From assembly GCA_014706295.1 (NCBI GenBank), contig JACSVZ010000001.1:84628237-84692236 (forward strand): 64,000 bases of DNA, read 5' to 3'. The notes beneath the pieces were generated by a model. That model was not told the DNA's origin. It ran no database searches and saw only the letters and a program-made list of their open reading frames with translations. Shown here one piece after another: positions 36,546-49,184 of this stretch (its first letter is position 1; each line of letters starts with the position of its first letter). This DNA is from Lycocorax pyrrhopterus obiensis. Its lineage: Eukaryota; Chordata; Aves; Passeriformes; Paradisaeidae. The translations under genes and the position numbers were made by a program.

Positions 36546-38044
36546 TGTCCCTACAGCTGTACCCCTGAGGAAGCAAGCCTGAAGGCCCTGCAACAAAAAC
36601 ACTTTCAATACAAAACCTCCCTGTTCATAACCAGATCTTGCAATCCTCTGAAAGTTTCTCTCATATAGTCTCTATTCCCTCTCTCTCTGCTCACTTCCAA
36701 CACCTTTGCAGGGCCGTGATCTTCAAGACGCTGGAAAGACATGCCCTTAATGCTGGAAAATTAAAGACTTGCATGTCTGGAACTCACGTGGTGGTTGATG
36801 CATATAGTAAAGAGTGCAAAACACCAGGGCTTTAAGGAGGAGGTGCAACAGTCTCCTCTGTAATATGTACATGCACACAAAATTAGACCCGCAAGTGCAT
36901 TTTCTAGGTCAACTTCTTCTCCCTCCTCTGCTCTCACCTCCTCCCTTGAGTTTTCTTAATTGTTCTGGGAAGGAATACATGTTTCAAAATGTATCACCAA
37001 ACTTTATCTTATGAAAACATATTGTCCTGGTTATTTTACATCCCAAACTACTGAGTATGGAATGTTAGTCCTCAGTTAACTTTACCAGTGCAAAAATGGC
37101 CTATGCTTTCTTATGCTGTCAAGTGTTTAGTTCCTACACATCTAATTTATTATCTTTCTTAAGCTAAGGACCAGGAATCTGAGCACAAAGACTGACACAG
37201 ACAAGGAAGAGAAACAAGCAGGAAAATTATATTTTATAGGTACAGTGCAAAACACTGCTACAAGAACACTGAAAAGACCTTCCCTCACAGCTCTGCAGAT
37301 TTTTTGTGTCCTGAATTTTATGGGACTCTACAGCACTTTGCTTAATTTATTGTGGACTGCAGAACCTGGGATATAATGTGCAGTTTGAGAGCCATATGGC
37401 CCTCTGAACTGGGTTGAATGTCCCTCCTAGCGATCAGCCTGACCACAATTCCTGAACACTCACAAGATTTGCATGATGAAGTTGCTGATTTGCCTCCTTG
37501 CAACAGGCGTATGTTCATCTACTTGTCAGCTTCCTTCCTCACGTATCATAATCCTATGACTACTTTTAAATAATCTTTGCAAAATAAAAACTCAACCAGA
37601 GTTCTGGAAATTGCTTCATCTCTTCAGTAATTTTATGTAATAAATCAGACGATAGTAGCACTACTTGGATGGGTGGAGATAAGAGCCTGTGAGCAATTTC
37701 TTTTCAAACCCACTTTTGCAAGGACTTGCGATTCTTCTACAACAATTTGCTATGGGGGAAAAAAAGAAAAAGAAAAGAGGAGGATGTGAAACCTCAGAGC
37801 TGGAGGAAGAACCTTAAAGAAAAGGATGAATAATAGTATTTCAAGGTATACCTGAAATAAATAGTATGGAAAGAGGTACACACAGAAATAAAAGGAGGAA
37901 ATATTTTGATTTTCACCAACATCATTCCATTTTCACTTATATCCTCCCCTGTCTTTGCCTAACTATGGCTTTATATTGGTCCTTGAACCAATTGCACTTA
38001 CACTGTTAATTTCATTTCAGTGCTGTTTACACAAAATAACTACT
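36546..38044. other. Unique sequence with a purine tract
   Basis: No gene or transposon recognised. A 31-bp all-purine tract (37754-37784) is the only clear structure. Confidence 0.5.
37754..37784. repeat. Polypurine tract, 31 bp
   Basis: An uninterrupted run of G and A (ggggg, then A-rich with single G, ending gaggagga). Simple low-complexity sequence. Confidence 0.75.
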
Positions 38045-38195
38045 AACTCTCAATATTCCTCTGAGCCAAGTATTATCAACTTGATTTTCTAGAAAGAGAT
38101 GCAAGGCACAATTTTCCTCAAGCCATGACAGGAATTCTATGTGAGAGCCAGGAATAGAAATAAGGAGTTCCCATTCCCTGTCCTAAATCAAGGTC
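38045..38195 (-). mobile_element. MIR-like ancient SINE
   Basis: The plus strand follows the reverse complement of a MIR/CORE-SINE: 'agtattatcaacttgatttt' for the 'attattatccccatttt' segment, then 'agatgcaaggcacaatttt', 'cctcaagccatgacagg', 'gtgagagccaggaatagaa' and 'ggagttcccattccctgtcc'. The order agrees over about 140 bp although identity is modest. Confidence 0.6.
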
Positions 38196-38349
38196 ACAGA
38201 ACCCTCTCTGGCACAGGCTATTTTCTCAATGTTTTATGGAGGTGACTATCCTGTTGTGGAACTATGTTTTATACAGACTGGGATTTCCCTGGGATGTCTA
38301 CAAATTTCAAGTCATCTCACTGCCAGCTGACGAAACCTCTCATAAACAG

Positions 38350-38700
38350 TGTAAGGGCCAGGACTAACACAGTTTAACAGTATGTTGTTCACAGGGCGTT
38401 GTTATAAGCCTTATAAGGTGGTAGGCAAGAACGCATTTACTAATTTAAATGCCTTTTTTAGCTATGAAACTTTTAAATTCACTGAATTTAAACTTCTCTC
38501 TTACTTGAAGCACCTGTGGCCGGTAAAGGTTAAGTGGATGTAGCTAAGATGGGAAGTATTTAAGGGTGGAGCCTCTCTCTGTGCTGAACACGGGGTCTCT
38601 TTTCTTTCACTGAATTCAGTGCAAGTTTCTCACAGTTTTGGGCTTGGACCTCTAACCCAGCATACCTGGCTATATTTCAGGGGGACTGCCACATGTGTGG
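38350..38700 (+). promoter_or_regulatory. Promoter- or LTR-like block
   Basis: A TATA-like TATTTAAG at 38557-38564 is followed at typical cap-site distance by 'gtggagcctctctctgtgc' and 'gaacacggggtctcttttc', a layout common in retroviral U3-R junctions. A candidate start TG at 38350 (tgtaagggccagg) and a candidate end CA near 38693 frame it, but no target-site duplication joins these ends. CpGs are moderately retained (38396, 38431, 38520, 38590). It could be an old ERV LTR, a unique promoter or coincidence. Confidence 0.3.
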
Positions 38701-40657
38701 TGGTCACAGGTCCAGACGAACCAAGCCTGACAGAGCTGTTATGGTTAGATTAAATCTGACCTATTGGTTAGATTTTTCAAGACCCAAGTTGTTGAATCAT
38801 GATTGAGACCTTATGCTACATCAACTATGCTAAACCCCTCTGTTTCTCAGCATGACCCTTGGTTCTCAGGCCAAGTGGTTGAGAGAGGCCCACATCCATA
38901 TTGCTACTAAAGCAGCATTTTTAATAAATGAATCCAAGATGTGTTTCACGCTCTCAAATATCACCAAAAGGCAAAGGGAAGGGGTGGGAGGTGTTTGAAG
39001 ATAGAGGAAAGAGGTTTGGTTGTAGGCTGCAAGTACTCTTCCCTGTTGCAGTCTCATCTATACTCCCTTTTGGAAGTTCCTGGAGTGAACAATCCTTCAA
39101 GCCATGTCTACAAATTGTCTTGAAAGACCTTGGGATAACCCCCAAATTCAGCAAAGGAAAAATCTAACAATTTTTCTATATAGAATGTCAGGAGTTGAGT
39201 ATTTGAGTACAATCATTAGTCCTCCTTTACTTAGAAATACAGGTATACTCTAAATATTTGCAGCTGGTCCAAGGCCTGCAGTTACAGGTTTGTTTCCACA
39301 GGGGATGAGCCCACATCTTGCAAATAAATGATGTGTCTACATTCCTTCTCAGGCAACTGTGTGTTGGCACAGGCTCTTTACCACATTAGGCACATCTACA
39401 GAGCCTCCAGGTGATTCATTGTGGGGACTTTGGCGCTAACAGCACCTTACAACTTTCTGAGCATTCATATTTGGCATATTCCATCTTAATTACACTGAAC
39501 AGCTGTCAGCATCCCCTAAAGGAAATCTCCCCAAAACGACGCATCAGGATTCTCAGAATCAAGGTTTCTGAAATGCCAGTTTGAGGAAAAATGAAAAACT
39601 TTCCTGTTTACTGAGAGTCAGACAGTGTCCCAGAAAACCTGCTTTTCTGGCTTGGTGGGGACCATTAGAAAAGCTAATGGGTGCAATTCCTCATTGAAGT
39701 TGGGTGAAGATTTTTACTTTCCAATGATTCTCTCAGTACACTCAAGAGCAGAGTGACTCAAAAGAATAGCGCAAACCACCTTAATACTTCATCAGATCAT
39801 TCTGTGCCATCTCTCCTGGGATTATGGATCATTAACTTCTACAGAGAGTCTGAGGAATTCCCATCTGTAATCCTTCTTCTCATTCAGGTTTCCATTACTC
39901 TCAGCACAACCCCCAACCAGGCTCTCTTGAAAAATCCTGTCCTTCATGTTTATTAATACTACAGCAAATTCTTAAAGCTGAATGAAGTGCAATCAGAAAA
40001 GTGAAAGCAATAAATATATATATTTTAATAATGAGAATATTTCTGACAGATACACTGGAAACATAAAAGCTACTTTTCAAAGATCAGGAGAACTGTTCAG
40101 TGACAGTTTTCAGTTCTATTGCTATTATCACTAAAATATATTTATATAACACTTCTTTATCACCATTCTCTTCTATGACATCTCTTACAGCTAAGATGAA
40201 TGTCTATATATATCCCTCTCTTAGTCAATAATTAGTTTGCAAAATCAAGCAGCTCATGTAGCTGAGCATCAAGTCATTTCTATTTGAAAGTACCTCATTT
40301 TATGTAATTATTATGTATAATTTAAAGCAAAAATATATTAAAAAAAGTCAAGTGTCTGAGAAAACTCTGAACTTCTCCTTCAAAATGTTCAGTAACCCTT
40401 AGCTATGTTCCTCCTGCCCTACTTTTTCCATAGGTAAATTTTATTGCAGTATTTAGGAACCACAACAATCAGCTCTTCTTTATTGCCAGCTTAGAAAAGA
40501 AACCCATTTCCCACTATGGCTGTATGTTCAAAGGTACAGTACAAAGGGCATTCACAGTGTCCTTTAGCTCCAGGTGAATTTTAAGTAATTTGAAAATCAG
40601 ACTCCATTGCTGCACTACCAGAGAATGTTCTTGTTATGGCAGAAGCATGACAACAAG
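38701..40657. other. Unique sequence, nothing recognised
   Basis: About 2 kb without recognised repeats. Overlapping frames at 38866-39167 on both strands are unrecognised and mutually exclusive. Confidence 0.45.
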
Positions 40658-40724
40658 ATGGGGCTGGAACTAGGTGATACTTTAAGGTCCTCTCCAACAG
40701 AAACCATCCTATGATTCTATGATA
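40658..40724 (+). mobile_element. CR1 LINE terminal remnant
   Basis: The last 65 bp or so of CR1: 'ggggctggaactaggtgat', 'actttaaggtcctctccaac', 'aaaccatcctatgattctatga'. Better preserved than the remnant at 36.0 kb and extremely 5'-truncated. Confidence 0.9.
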
Positions 40725-43700
40725 GCAAGCACTGTGAGCCGTCCAGTCCAGCGCCCAGCTGCTGACAGCAGCTGAAGAAGATGGTATTTAGGCAAAATGT
40801 GGGAAAAAAGCCACTGATTCAAAATGATGTAGGGATTGAGGATCTCACCTTCAACAGAACTTTCTTTCAGTGTACAAAACTTTTAAAAAACAAAACAAGA
40901 CACCTTAATTTAATAAAGCCACTTTTAGTATTGTTTTCTTAATTTAAACTGTCTCAGGGAATCTCCCACCAGCCACCCATCTCAGTCACAGTATACAGGG
41001 TGCCTGCAGGACAGTGGCAGAAAGTGAGACACAGTACTCTCATACAAACACAAATATTTTTAACATCTGATCTTGATGCTTTTCCAAAAATACCTCAGCA
41101 CTTCCCTCCCAGATGTTGGCCAGTGCCAGTGGGCAAGTGAACTCATTTCAAATAAGAGAAAATGGTAACACTTGTTTGCATTCTCTAACCAGTGATTGAG
41201 TAACTCCTGTGTGATTGAGGGCATGGGCCCAAATTTTCAGAAGATTCATGATACAGCTTTTTTTTTCCATTTACAATCTAGCCAGACCTCACCAGCTTCC
41301 TTTTCTGCTTGCCTCCTCAGGACCCTTGCCCAGGCCACTGCCTTCTCATCCTACCCCTAAGCTGCTGTCTCTGCAACACCCTTCCTCATGTCTTTACCCC
41401 ACCTGAACGTTCCTGCTGCTGCCTCCTACCTCTCCTTAGGCTTCTGCCATCCTGTGTCTCCTGTAATATTGATTTCTGCAGCACCCATGCCAAGTTCAAA
41501 GTAACAAACCTAGGATCATTTACAAAGTCACAGTCTACTCTTCTCTGAGACCAGAGCTCCTCTCAACACTCCTCAGGGGTGGGGCACAAGAAGTTCTGAA
41601 GAGTAGATTGTGAGTTTATACATTTTTAATACTGGCAGGAGCTCCTGACAGGGTCCAATGGCCTTATAACCTGCTACTTGGGCCTCAAAAGATCTCAGGC
41701 GGGTGGCCTTTGAGTACCCTGTGTAGTTCTTTTCCCACACTCATTGATGATAGGTGGGAACTGCTGGAGAGCTATCGCTTCTTCTTCAGCCAGAAGTGCA
41801 GGGGGTTAGTGAATGCCTGACAGAAATAAAAAGATACAGCCAGGTAAATGCTCTTAGGCTTATACCCCATGTCCAGCTTGCATAAATGCAACACCAGAGA
41901 AGAAAACTTTCCCTGCCTTGAGCGTTGCACACTAATGCACAAATCCTCTGTGACTCAAGTGATCATACTCAGAGCCTCTTGCCAGTGGCAATCCTGCATC
42001 TCTTCTGCAGCTCCTTCTATTGCTGAGCATTTTTATTTAAACACCACAGTAGGCTAACAAGAATAACGTGGAAGTAGGTTTCTCAGTGCCACTGTCAATG
42101 TTATGCATAGCAAGTGGCAGCAATGTTCCAGCTGACTTACCCTGCTGATTGTCCATGAATAGGCAGCAAACTCTTTCAGAGGGTTCTGGAACCCTGTACA
42201 ATATACCAGTCTCTATAGATGGATCACAGAAGTCAGAATGACCATGAAAATGCTGTATTTTTGCATCTCTCCACTTCTGGACCCCCAAAAATCAGAAATT
42301 AAATATGTCAGTGGAGTCAGAGGCTAGGTACACATCAGCAAGCAGCAGGAATAGATCCACAGAATGAAGAGCTGATAAGAAGGGCTCAATCACAGCACCA
42401 CACCTATGTTTTGTGTTTTACTTTGAAATAGTGTTAATCTGTTTTTATAAACTGAATACATGTAAGATTTTGCAGAATACTTGGTGTGTTTCTGGAATGA
42501 ATCCTTCTGCTTTGTTTCATCAAAAAGGCATCCTGTTTCCATACGCCAAGCCTACTCCATAATGCAAAATAAATCAGGACACATGGGCAGGGCTGGGGGA
42601 TTATTTTCAAAAAACCATTTGAAATTCGAATGAGTGTTCTATCTAGTTGCATCCACTGCACTTGAGTTCATGTGGGTACATCAAGAAGCTAAAGTATACA
42701 AGGTCTTGAGCAGGTCTGCTGTGTATCATACCTACCTGGAGAAGTGCTTTCCTGTCATCTCAAGCTGCTGCTCCTTACAATAGCCAGGTCTAGACTATGA
42801 CAATATAGAGAATATTCTCAATTAAGAACTAAGTGACATCCCAGAGTTTGTTCAAGAGACTGAGAATACCAGTACAGAAAACTACTAGTTTTCAAACAGT
42901 TTGATAATGATAAAAATAATAAATATGAATGTCAAGGTATTCAGTAATACCACTTACTGTTTGTTTTAATAATAAATTCTTCTGCATTCCAGTAGTTTTT
43001 AAAAACATAGAAGTTTTGGCAGTTGAAGAAACAAGCATGCTCACCTTGGGTAGTGGAATATGTCGCTATTTGATTTTTTCAGCTAAAACTGAGAAATAGT
43101 AGGAAAAAACCTACCAAAACTACCTATTTTGCTGGAGGACGGGTTGTGATAAATGTGCTAGGAGGAAAGAAAGGAGACAGGGAAGAGAGGTAAGTATATC
43201 TTATCCCTTTAAAAAGAAATTAAATTATGCTAGGACAGATATAAAAATAAACCTAAATCAAAAGGAAAGTAGGATTAATCAAAATAGCTGGTCAAGGTCA
43301 ACAAACAGAGAAGTCAATGGAATCTCCTCAACATCTATTTTCAATATATAGAAGTAAAAGAGGTAAGGCAGAATAACACTTCCATCTGAGAGTCAGAACT
43401 GCAGCTGAAATATAATTTAAGAAACATGTCAGTCAACCTGAAATCCCTTCCTGGCACTCTTAATAAGAGCAAAATGAACAGGATATTAAGAGCCAGGAGA
43501 TAACTCTTCTGCAATACTGAACAAACAATTCAGCAAAGTGAGTAAGCACATACTGACATTTTAGCATGCATTTAAGTTTCAGCATCTTCAGTGAGAACCT
43601 GATATGTGCCTGTGCACTCCTCTCGACGGAGATCCATGAGTGAGGGTCTGTCTTACACACAAGCCTTCCTTCAATCTGTGGACTTGAATCTGTCCGGTAG

Positions 43701-46555
43701 CTGTGGAGCTTCTCATGGACTCAGGGAATAGGCATTCATGTGCTAACCCTGCTAAGACAGTTCTGCAAAGCACCTCCTGGCACCTGAGAGCCATATTTTA
43801 TGCTTATCCTCCTGCTTCAGCTCTGTACTGCTATGATGGGAACATGGGTACTCCCCTACTAGAAATTGAAAAAGTGTTCAAATGTGTTAAAGTGCAATCG
43901 TGGCAATTCAGGTAGTCACTGACCTGTCTTTCAAATGACACTGCTCTGAATTCTTTGCAATGTCACGGATTACAAAACTGGACATCATTGAGAGGAAAGG
44001 TCCAGGACAAGGACAACTATCAACCCCCAGGAAACCAAGCTGACAAGCAAAGCTTCCTGCAGGCACAGTGAGGGCTCCTCCATGACCTTCTTTGCAACAC
44101 ACGGTGTGGAAAGATGTGCACCCTCTTCCTGCCCCACCAAACTAACTCTCTGGCACCACCTGCTAGGAATGAGAAGACTAAAACTATTGCATGGGGAACA
44201 GATAAAATGTGCATGGGTGTGATGGTTCTGAGGCAGTGCATTTCTCTCACTCACTTCTCTGCCCATAGGAAAAAGAAGGTTGTATGTAACACAAAATTAA
44301 AAACTGTAAATCACAAGTGTAAGCAATACTGTAACTTGCCCTGTCCTTTTGAAAGGAGTCAGTTAATAACATGACCTGGTTATTTTAGCACTTGGAGATA
44401 TTTGCCTGTACTTTGAATTCCTCTGTTGTCTATTCCACTATCTAGATTTTATATTCTGAGGACCTATTTTCTCCTCTGTCACCAGAATATAAAGCATCAT
44501 TTCAGGCTATTACACTCTTTCCTAAGTTCAAGAGACACGTGATTCTAGAAGTCATAATATTATTAGCATGCTTAGATCCATGACTTCATGCCATATGACT
44601 AAAACATTTCCTAAAAAGAGTCTCACTTCTTATTCACACTTCTTTGCTTGTTAACAATGGATCTGCACCTATAAATCTAGAAGTATAACCATATGCGTCC
44701 AAAGCAAAAAGTCATGTATTCATATACAGGCTGCAGAACAAGGAGAAATGAGAAAAAGGTATTTGAAGCGAGGTGATAGTCTGTACATTTACCAGTGTAA
44801 TTCATGCATGCTTGATGGTGGTATCAAAGGGTACTAATCTGACACGTGTTGAACCAGCCCAAGATAAATAAGTTCACTCGTGCTCCTTCTCATCTCTCTG
44901 AAAATGATCACTATCCCACACATGCACTTTTCATTTGAGAAGTAGTTCATACACCACCACAAGAAGATAAAACATTGACTGTGACTAATGTAATGAGCCT
45001 GAAGCACTAAAGAAAGATGAGGAAAAAAAGTTTGAAATTTATGACTTTTATTCTCTTGCTTCCTCCTAACAGGATCTGAAAATCTTGAAAGAACTTAAGT
45101 GCATCAAAGAATATCCTTTGAAAATCATGCTTACAGGCAGGAATACAAATTGGATACTAGTCCCTAGGCCACTGGCCTACCTTTGTAGAAGGGTGGCTTG
45201 CATTTAATTTCCCCTGACTAACAATTCACCTTTATTAATTAGAATTTAACATTTGAAAACAAGAGGACTTACTTAAGGTTTGAAAGTTAAAGTAAAAAAA
45301 AAAAAATTTCTTATGAAAATAATGCAAATCAAAAAAAGCTTCTAATCTGACAAACTCTTGATGCTATTTATATCACTAGTGGCATCGTGACACAGCAATT
45401 AAATTATAACCCTTTCACTAATAGAACATATTTTTGCCTATTTAAAACAGAAGGGAAGAAACAAGAAACTTTAGTTCAAAAAAGCCTGAAGTAACCAGAC
45501 ATGTAGGCAGGCCATAGTTAGAAGAAAAGCAGAAGGCAGACTGATAGTTTGTATATGTTTGACTATAACCAAGTTTGAGTTAGTGTATGATATGAAGCAA
45601 TACATGATCTGTCATTCACTTCTAGGTGATATACGTTTAGGCAGCATTGGGTCATCTGTAACCTATTTCATAAAGTCTTTTCATTTTATTTAGGCCATTC
45701 TGTCACGTAGGAACTCAGAAAACATCCTGTGTTCCCTAGTTTGTGGGCTGTATAACTAAAATTTGATTTTTGTAACTTAGCTATTTTTGAGGATTAGTAA
45801 CGTTCAAGTATAAAGTTAATGATTTAAAGTAATTACTGACACCACTTTTATTTTTTTTATATATAACTGCTCGTTTCCTACTCTAGTTAGACAGAGAGGA
45901 ACAGTTTTAATATGATCCAGTATTTAAGGAGAGCAAGGAAAAGGAATGGGACAAAATATGTGACCCCCTCGTAAAATCATTATGATTGACCCAGTGATCC
46001 AAGAACCAAACTTTTTACCCAAAGACAATAAGTTTTAAAAGCATGCCATCACTTCAAAATTATTTCAGTAAAATAACAAACATCAGTTATACTCAAATGT
46101 CAAGTCAGGATGTATATGGGGGAAAATATAGTCCAATCCAACACCACTGTTAAAAAAATTGGGATAGGGTTGCATTACGCAGCCAGGAAAAAACTTCTCT
46201 GGCTAACTGCGCCACCTTATGATTTAAATTTAAATGGAAAATTAAATGATTGTCCAGTCTGTAGAAGAAAACACTTACTTAAAGATATTCCTCTAGACTA
46301 AAAATGGGATCAGGAGCTTACTTTATTCATTCTTACAGAAAAGCGCAGGGTTGTATTCTTCAGTATTGCTCTTCTGGTTAAAAACCATGTCAGCAATATA
46401 AATGGAAAAAAATACATTCAGTCTTGCTGGATTGTGTTTTTGTAATAACAGTATACACATCCAAATCAATAAAGCCAGGCAAATAGCAGAGCAGTGGTTT
46501 AGCAATCTTAGCACTGTTAGCTAAGTATACAATCAACTCTAAAACAAATGCTTCA
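40725..46555. other. Unique sequence, no gene or named repeat
   Basis: About 5.8 kb. A pyrimidine-rich stretch at 41283-41480 and a GC-richer patch near 44000-44180 were inspected and not recognised. The frame at 46110-46301 (+) includes a C-x2-C motif but looks like chance. Confidence 0.45.
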
Positions 46556-46770
46556 TAATCCGTTATTCTCCCGTGTAAATCTCTACTCGTATAACCCTGG
46601 GAAATAAGAAAGCTTTACTTCTGATTTTTTTTTCCCTAACGTTTAAAACATGCCGGCTGTAAGCCCTAATTTATAGCAAACGGATCGCAATTTGCACTGA
46701 AATCTCTAGTCAGACACAAAATTAAACAGCACAGATATTCACAGGAGTTACAGCATGCATTTAAATACAT
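46556..46770. promoter_or_regulatory. CpG-retaining AT-rich block, candidate conserved element
   Basis: Within AT-rich sequence, CpGs survive at 46561, 46571, 46588, 46640, 46653, 46681 and 46686, with a palindromic gccggc (46652-46657), TAAT-type sites (near 46668) and a gcatgcattt motif near 46752. CpG retention among A/T-rich transcription-factor motifs is the usual look of conserved vertebrate enhancers. Conservation itself was not tested. Confidence 0.3.
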
Positions 46771-46784
46771 TAACCACATCCTAC

Positions 46785-46922
46785 CTTGCATCCAAACATC
46801 AACGATAAAGTGTTGTTGGTGCATGCAACTTTGCAGTGGCAAATCATTGGTGTAAAGCAGTCAGGATTTTTAACAATAGGGCACATTCCTTTAGTGCTGC
46901 AGTAGTGGCAGCCTACTGAAGG
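46785..46922 (-). CDS. Candidate cysteine-rich coding exon (unrecognised)
   Basis: Read on the minus strand, an acceptor-like ctacttgttttcag is followed by 138 bp (46 codons, phase 0 at both ends) and a donor-like aag|gtagga. The frame is open throughout, with the next stops at 46971-46973 upstream and 46770-46772 downstream. The 46 residues hold eight cysteines spaced C-x2-C-x5-C-x7-C-x5-C-x-C-x3-C-x10-C. An even number of closely spaced cysteines suggests a small disulfide-bonded extracellular module. The first C-x2-C and the late exon end recall Ly6/uPAR-type domains, but the spacing does not fit exactly and I cannot assign a family. GCA/TGC-rich composition can also create cysteines by chance. 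No neighbouring exon was found. Confidence 0.28.
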
Positions 46923-47130
46923 CTGAAAACAAGTAGCTAACACAGCACATGGAGTGGCAACATATGCTGCTCAACAGCTAGCTTTCCTCTTGCTGGTCAG
47001 AAGCAGCCTGCTTGAATCTCTACCTGGGTCCCATTCAGCCATCCCCTTCTTTGTTGGTGAATCAACGATGAAACAATGATCACGGATCTCAGGATTTCCC
47101 TTCCTCTGGGAAATTAGTTCTTACATCGGT

Positions 47131-47181
47131 GGAAAAAAAAAGAAAAAAAAAGGAAAAAAAAGAAAAAAAAAAAGAGAGAAA
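47131..47181. repeat. Polypurine tract, 51 bp
   Basis: Fifty-one uninterrupted purines: A8-A11 runs separated by single or double G at about 10-bp spacing, ending gagagaaa. Such tracts exclude nucleosomes and can form triplexes. It lies between two CpG-retaining segments. On the minus strand it is a long pyrimidine tract about 210 bp upstream of the candidate exon acceptor. Confidence 0.85.
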
Positions 47182-47449
47182 TGGAAATGAGGGGGACTAG
47201 CAGGTGTGGCAGTATTAGCATGTAAAAGGATGTAAACGCCTACTCATAACAATCACATAAGATTGTCATGCTAGCTGAAGTGGGCTGAAATTATTCCATC
47301 GGAAGAAAAATACTGCAGCTCCTGATTTGGTAAAAAGCCAGTGAGTTGCTGCAATACATAGTCATAGTGTGGAAAGAAGAGAAAAAAAATGACTTATCTA
47401 AGAAGCCAGGATTCTCAGCCTTTATCAACATGCATTCCAGTAAGGATTC

Positions 47450-47530
47450 CCTTCCCAGCGCCTCCCCGTGAAAAAGAATCAAATCAGTCGCAACTCCGGA
47501 GAAGCGATGACCTTTGCTTTCCCCAAATAG
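47450..47530. promoter_or_regulatory. CpG-retaining segment
   Basis: Five CpGs lie in about 55 bp (near 47459, 47466, 47489, 47498 and 47505), including a ccgga site. The segment is inside a 110-codon minus-strand open frame (47291-47623) that begins near an acceptor-like gattttcag but has no convincing donor. I treat it as a possible conserved element, not an exon. Confidence 0.25.
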
Positions 47531-48704
47531 ATGAATCTCAGCAGGAAACAAACTGTACTCAGAGCTGAAAATCACAGATGCTGGGAGTTTGTAATAAGAG
47601 AAATACAAGCAACATTTATCCAATCCTGGATTGCCACATGGGAGCTTTCTCCAGGCACAAATTTACAAATAGACAGGTTGAAGGATTGCAGGAGACACTG
47701 AATAAAGATATGAAGTTACATGGAAAATGCACCAGCACGAAGCTAAAAACTCAACCCTCTTTAAACTCTGCTTTGGAGGCAATGTAACTACTGACTCCAG
47801 CTAGTACTGCTACCCTGCAACCTGCAAACATCTTGCTGTAAACCAGAAAAGCAATAATTAAAGAAGTTTGGGAGCATAACGCTGGTTTGGATTCTGTTAC
47901 AGCTGTCGCTGCTCCTTCAGTTAAAGCTACACTGGCTGAAAATGCATAATAAAGCACTTGGATGAGCAAATCACTAGCTGGGCTTTTTAAGAGGATTATT
48001 TATATCAAAAGTTGGATTAATGTATCCTCCAGGTTTAGGTTTGGTCATGGCAGACACACAAATACAAAATGAAAAGGCTATGATATGGAAAGTAAAGTCA
48101 TGTCCTTAATGATTTCACAGCTGATAGCAAAGTAAACTAAGCAGTTGTTTCACAGTGCCCTGACCCTGCTTTTCTGTGACTCACTAAGCTCTGCCCATCA
48201 AATTAGAAACTCTTTCTAAAGAAATGAGAGCAGCTTGTCTCCCTGGCAATCGCAAGTAAGTTCTTAACTGAAACAGTTTTCTGTAATAAACCCGAAGTAG
48301 AAATTTGTTATACAACAGAACGGAGAAAATGGCAAATGGAGGTCTCAGTGTGGAGCCAGATCAAGCAGTACAGAGGATGAATAGCACAGAATTTTTTTTT
48401 AAAAAAGCTGCCTGAGATTGCAGACCCTAATTTAGGCAACCTCTTCTATTAAGATTTTATATTTATATAAGTGTAGATACATGTGCGTGTGTGTTGCATG
48501 TATGCATATATCTATACTTTAAGTAGAATTTCTTCAGTATAACTTATCCTTGCAAAGTTCAAAACCATAAAAGAACCAATTTCTTAAACAGCTTTGTTCT
48601 TACTCTAGCACCCTACAATGACTTCTTTATCCAAGTTTTGTGTGCAGTTAAATTTCAGCTTGGAATAATGTTTTCTGATTATTGTTTCTCACTCTCTATT
48701 TTTG

Positions 48705-49045
48705 AACTTAGCGCTCGCAAGAGCCCAAGGTCAGTAAAATTGCAGTAGCTTCTAGATGGAAGTGGCAGATAGAGCTGCTCCACAGTTACAACCCAGGTCC
48801 ATTTCTGATGATTTCTTTTTGCAAATAACAAGCCCTTACAAACCAGTGTCCTCGATTCACTCAGCTGATACTTCCCCCCCCCCCTCAGCCTAGATGTGAG
48901 CCCACGTGCCACGGGAGTTCACTCATGGATGCCCATCAGTCAGCTGCTCAATAACCTAAGTTTGTGTGACCCGTGGGCCCAAAGTGACATCGTAGCAGCA
49001 CTTCTCTGGAACAGCGACTGCGTCTGTTTAGAACCTACTGTGGTG
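48705..49045. promoter_or_regulatory. CpG-retaining segment
   Basis: Around ten CpGs in about 320 bp (near 48711, 48715, 48853, 48905, 48911, 48971, 48991, 49014 and 49021), with a CACGTG E-box at 48903-48908. Short frames of 72 (+) and 77 (-) codons overlap and neither is recognised. The C11 run at 48874-48884 lies inside. Confidence 0.25.
48874..48884. repeat. Poly-C run (11 C)
   Basis: Eleven consecutive C residues, slippage-prone and a likely site of assembly error. Confidence 0.8.
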
Positions 49046-49184
49046 ACAAACAGCAGCAGTAACATTGCTGAATCTTTGATCTGTTTATTCCTATCTTGCC
49101 TGTCTTGTTATTAAGCTATATATTATACAGATCTTTCTTTCAAGTACCGTCTCTCGCAAAACCAGCACTGGTGTAAATATAGAA

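Noticed and set aside
38350..38700. Firm call of a complete LTR
   Set aside because: TG and CA ends can be proposed but no duplicated flank pairs them, so only a promoter- or LTR-like label is given.
41283..41480. Pyrimidine-rich stretch considered as an L2-type LINE
   Set aside because: Compositional resemblance only. No collinear segments could be matched.
44455..44515. Possible MIR segment (cctattttctcctctgtcacc)
   Set aside because: Only one short segment resembles MIR and the flanking order does not follow.
46110..46301. 63-codon frame with a C-x2-C motif
   Set aside because: A single short motif, no splice edges and AT-rich composition. Likely chance.
47291..47623. 110-codon minus-strand frame considered as an exon
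   Set aside because: An acceptor-like site is present but no plausible donor keeps the frame. It is kept only as CpG-retaining sequence.
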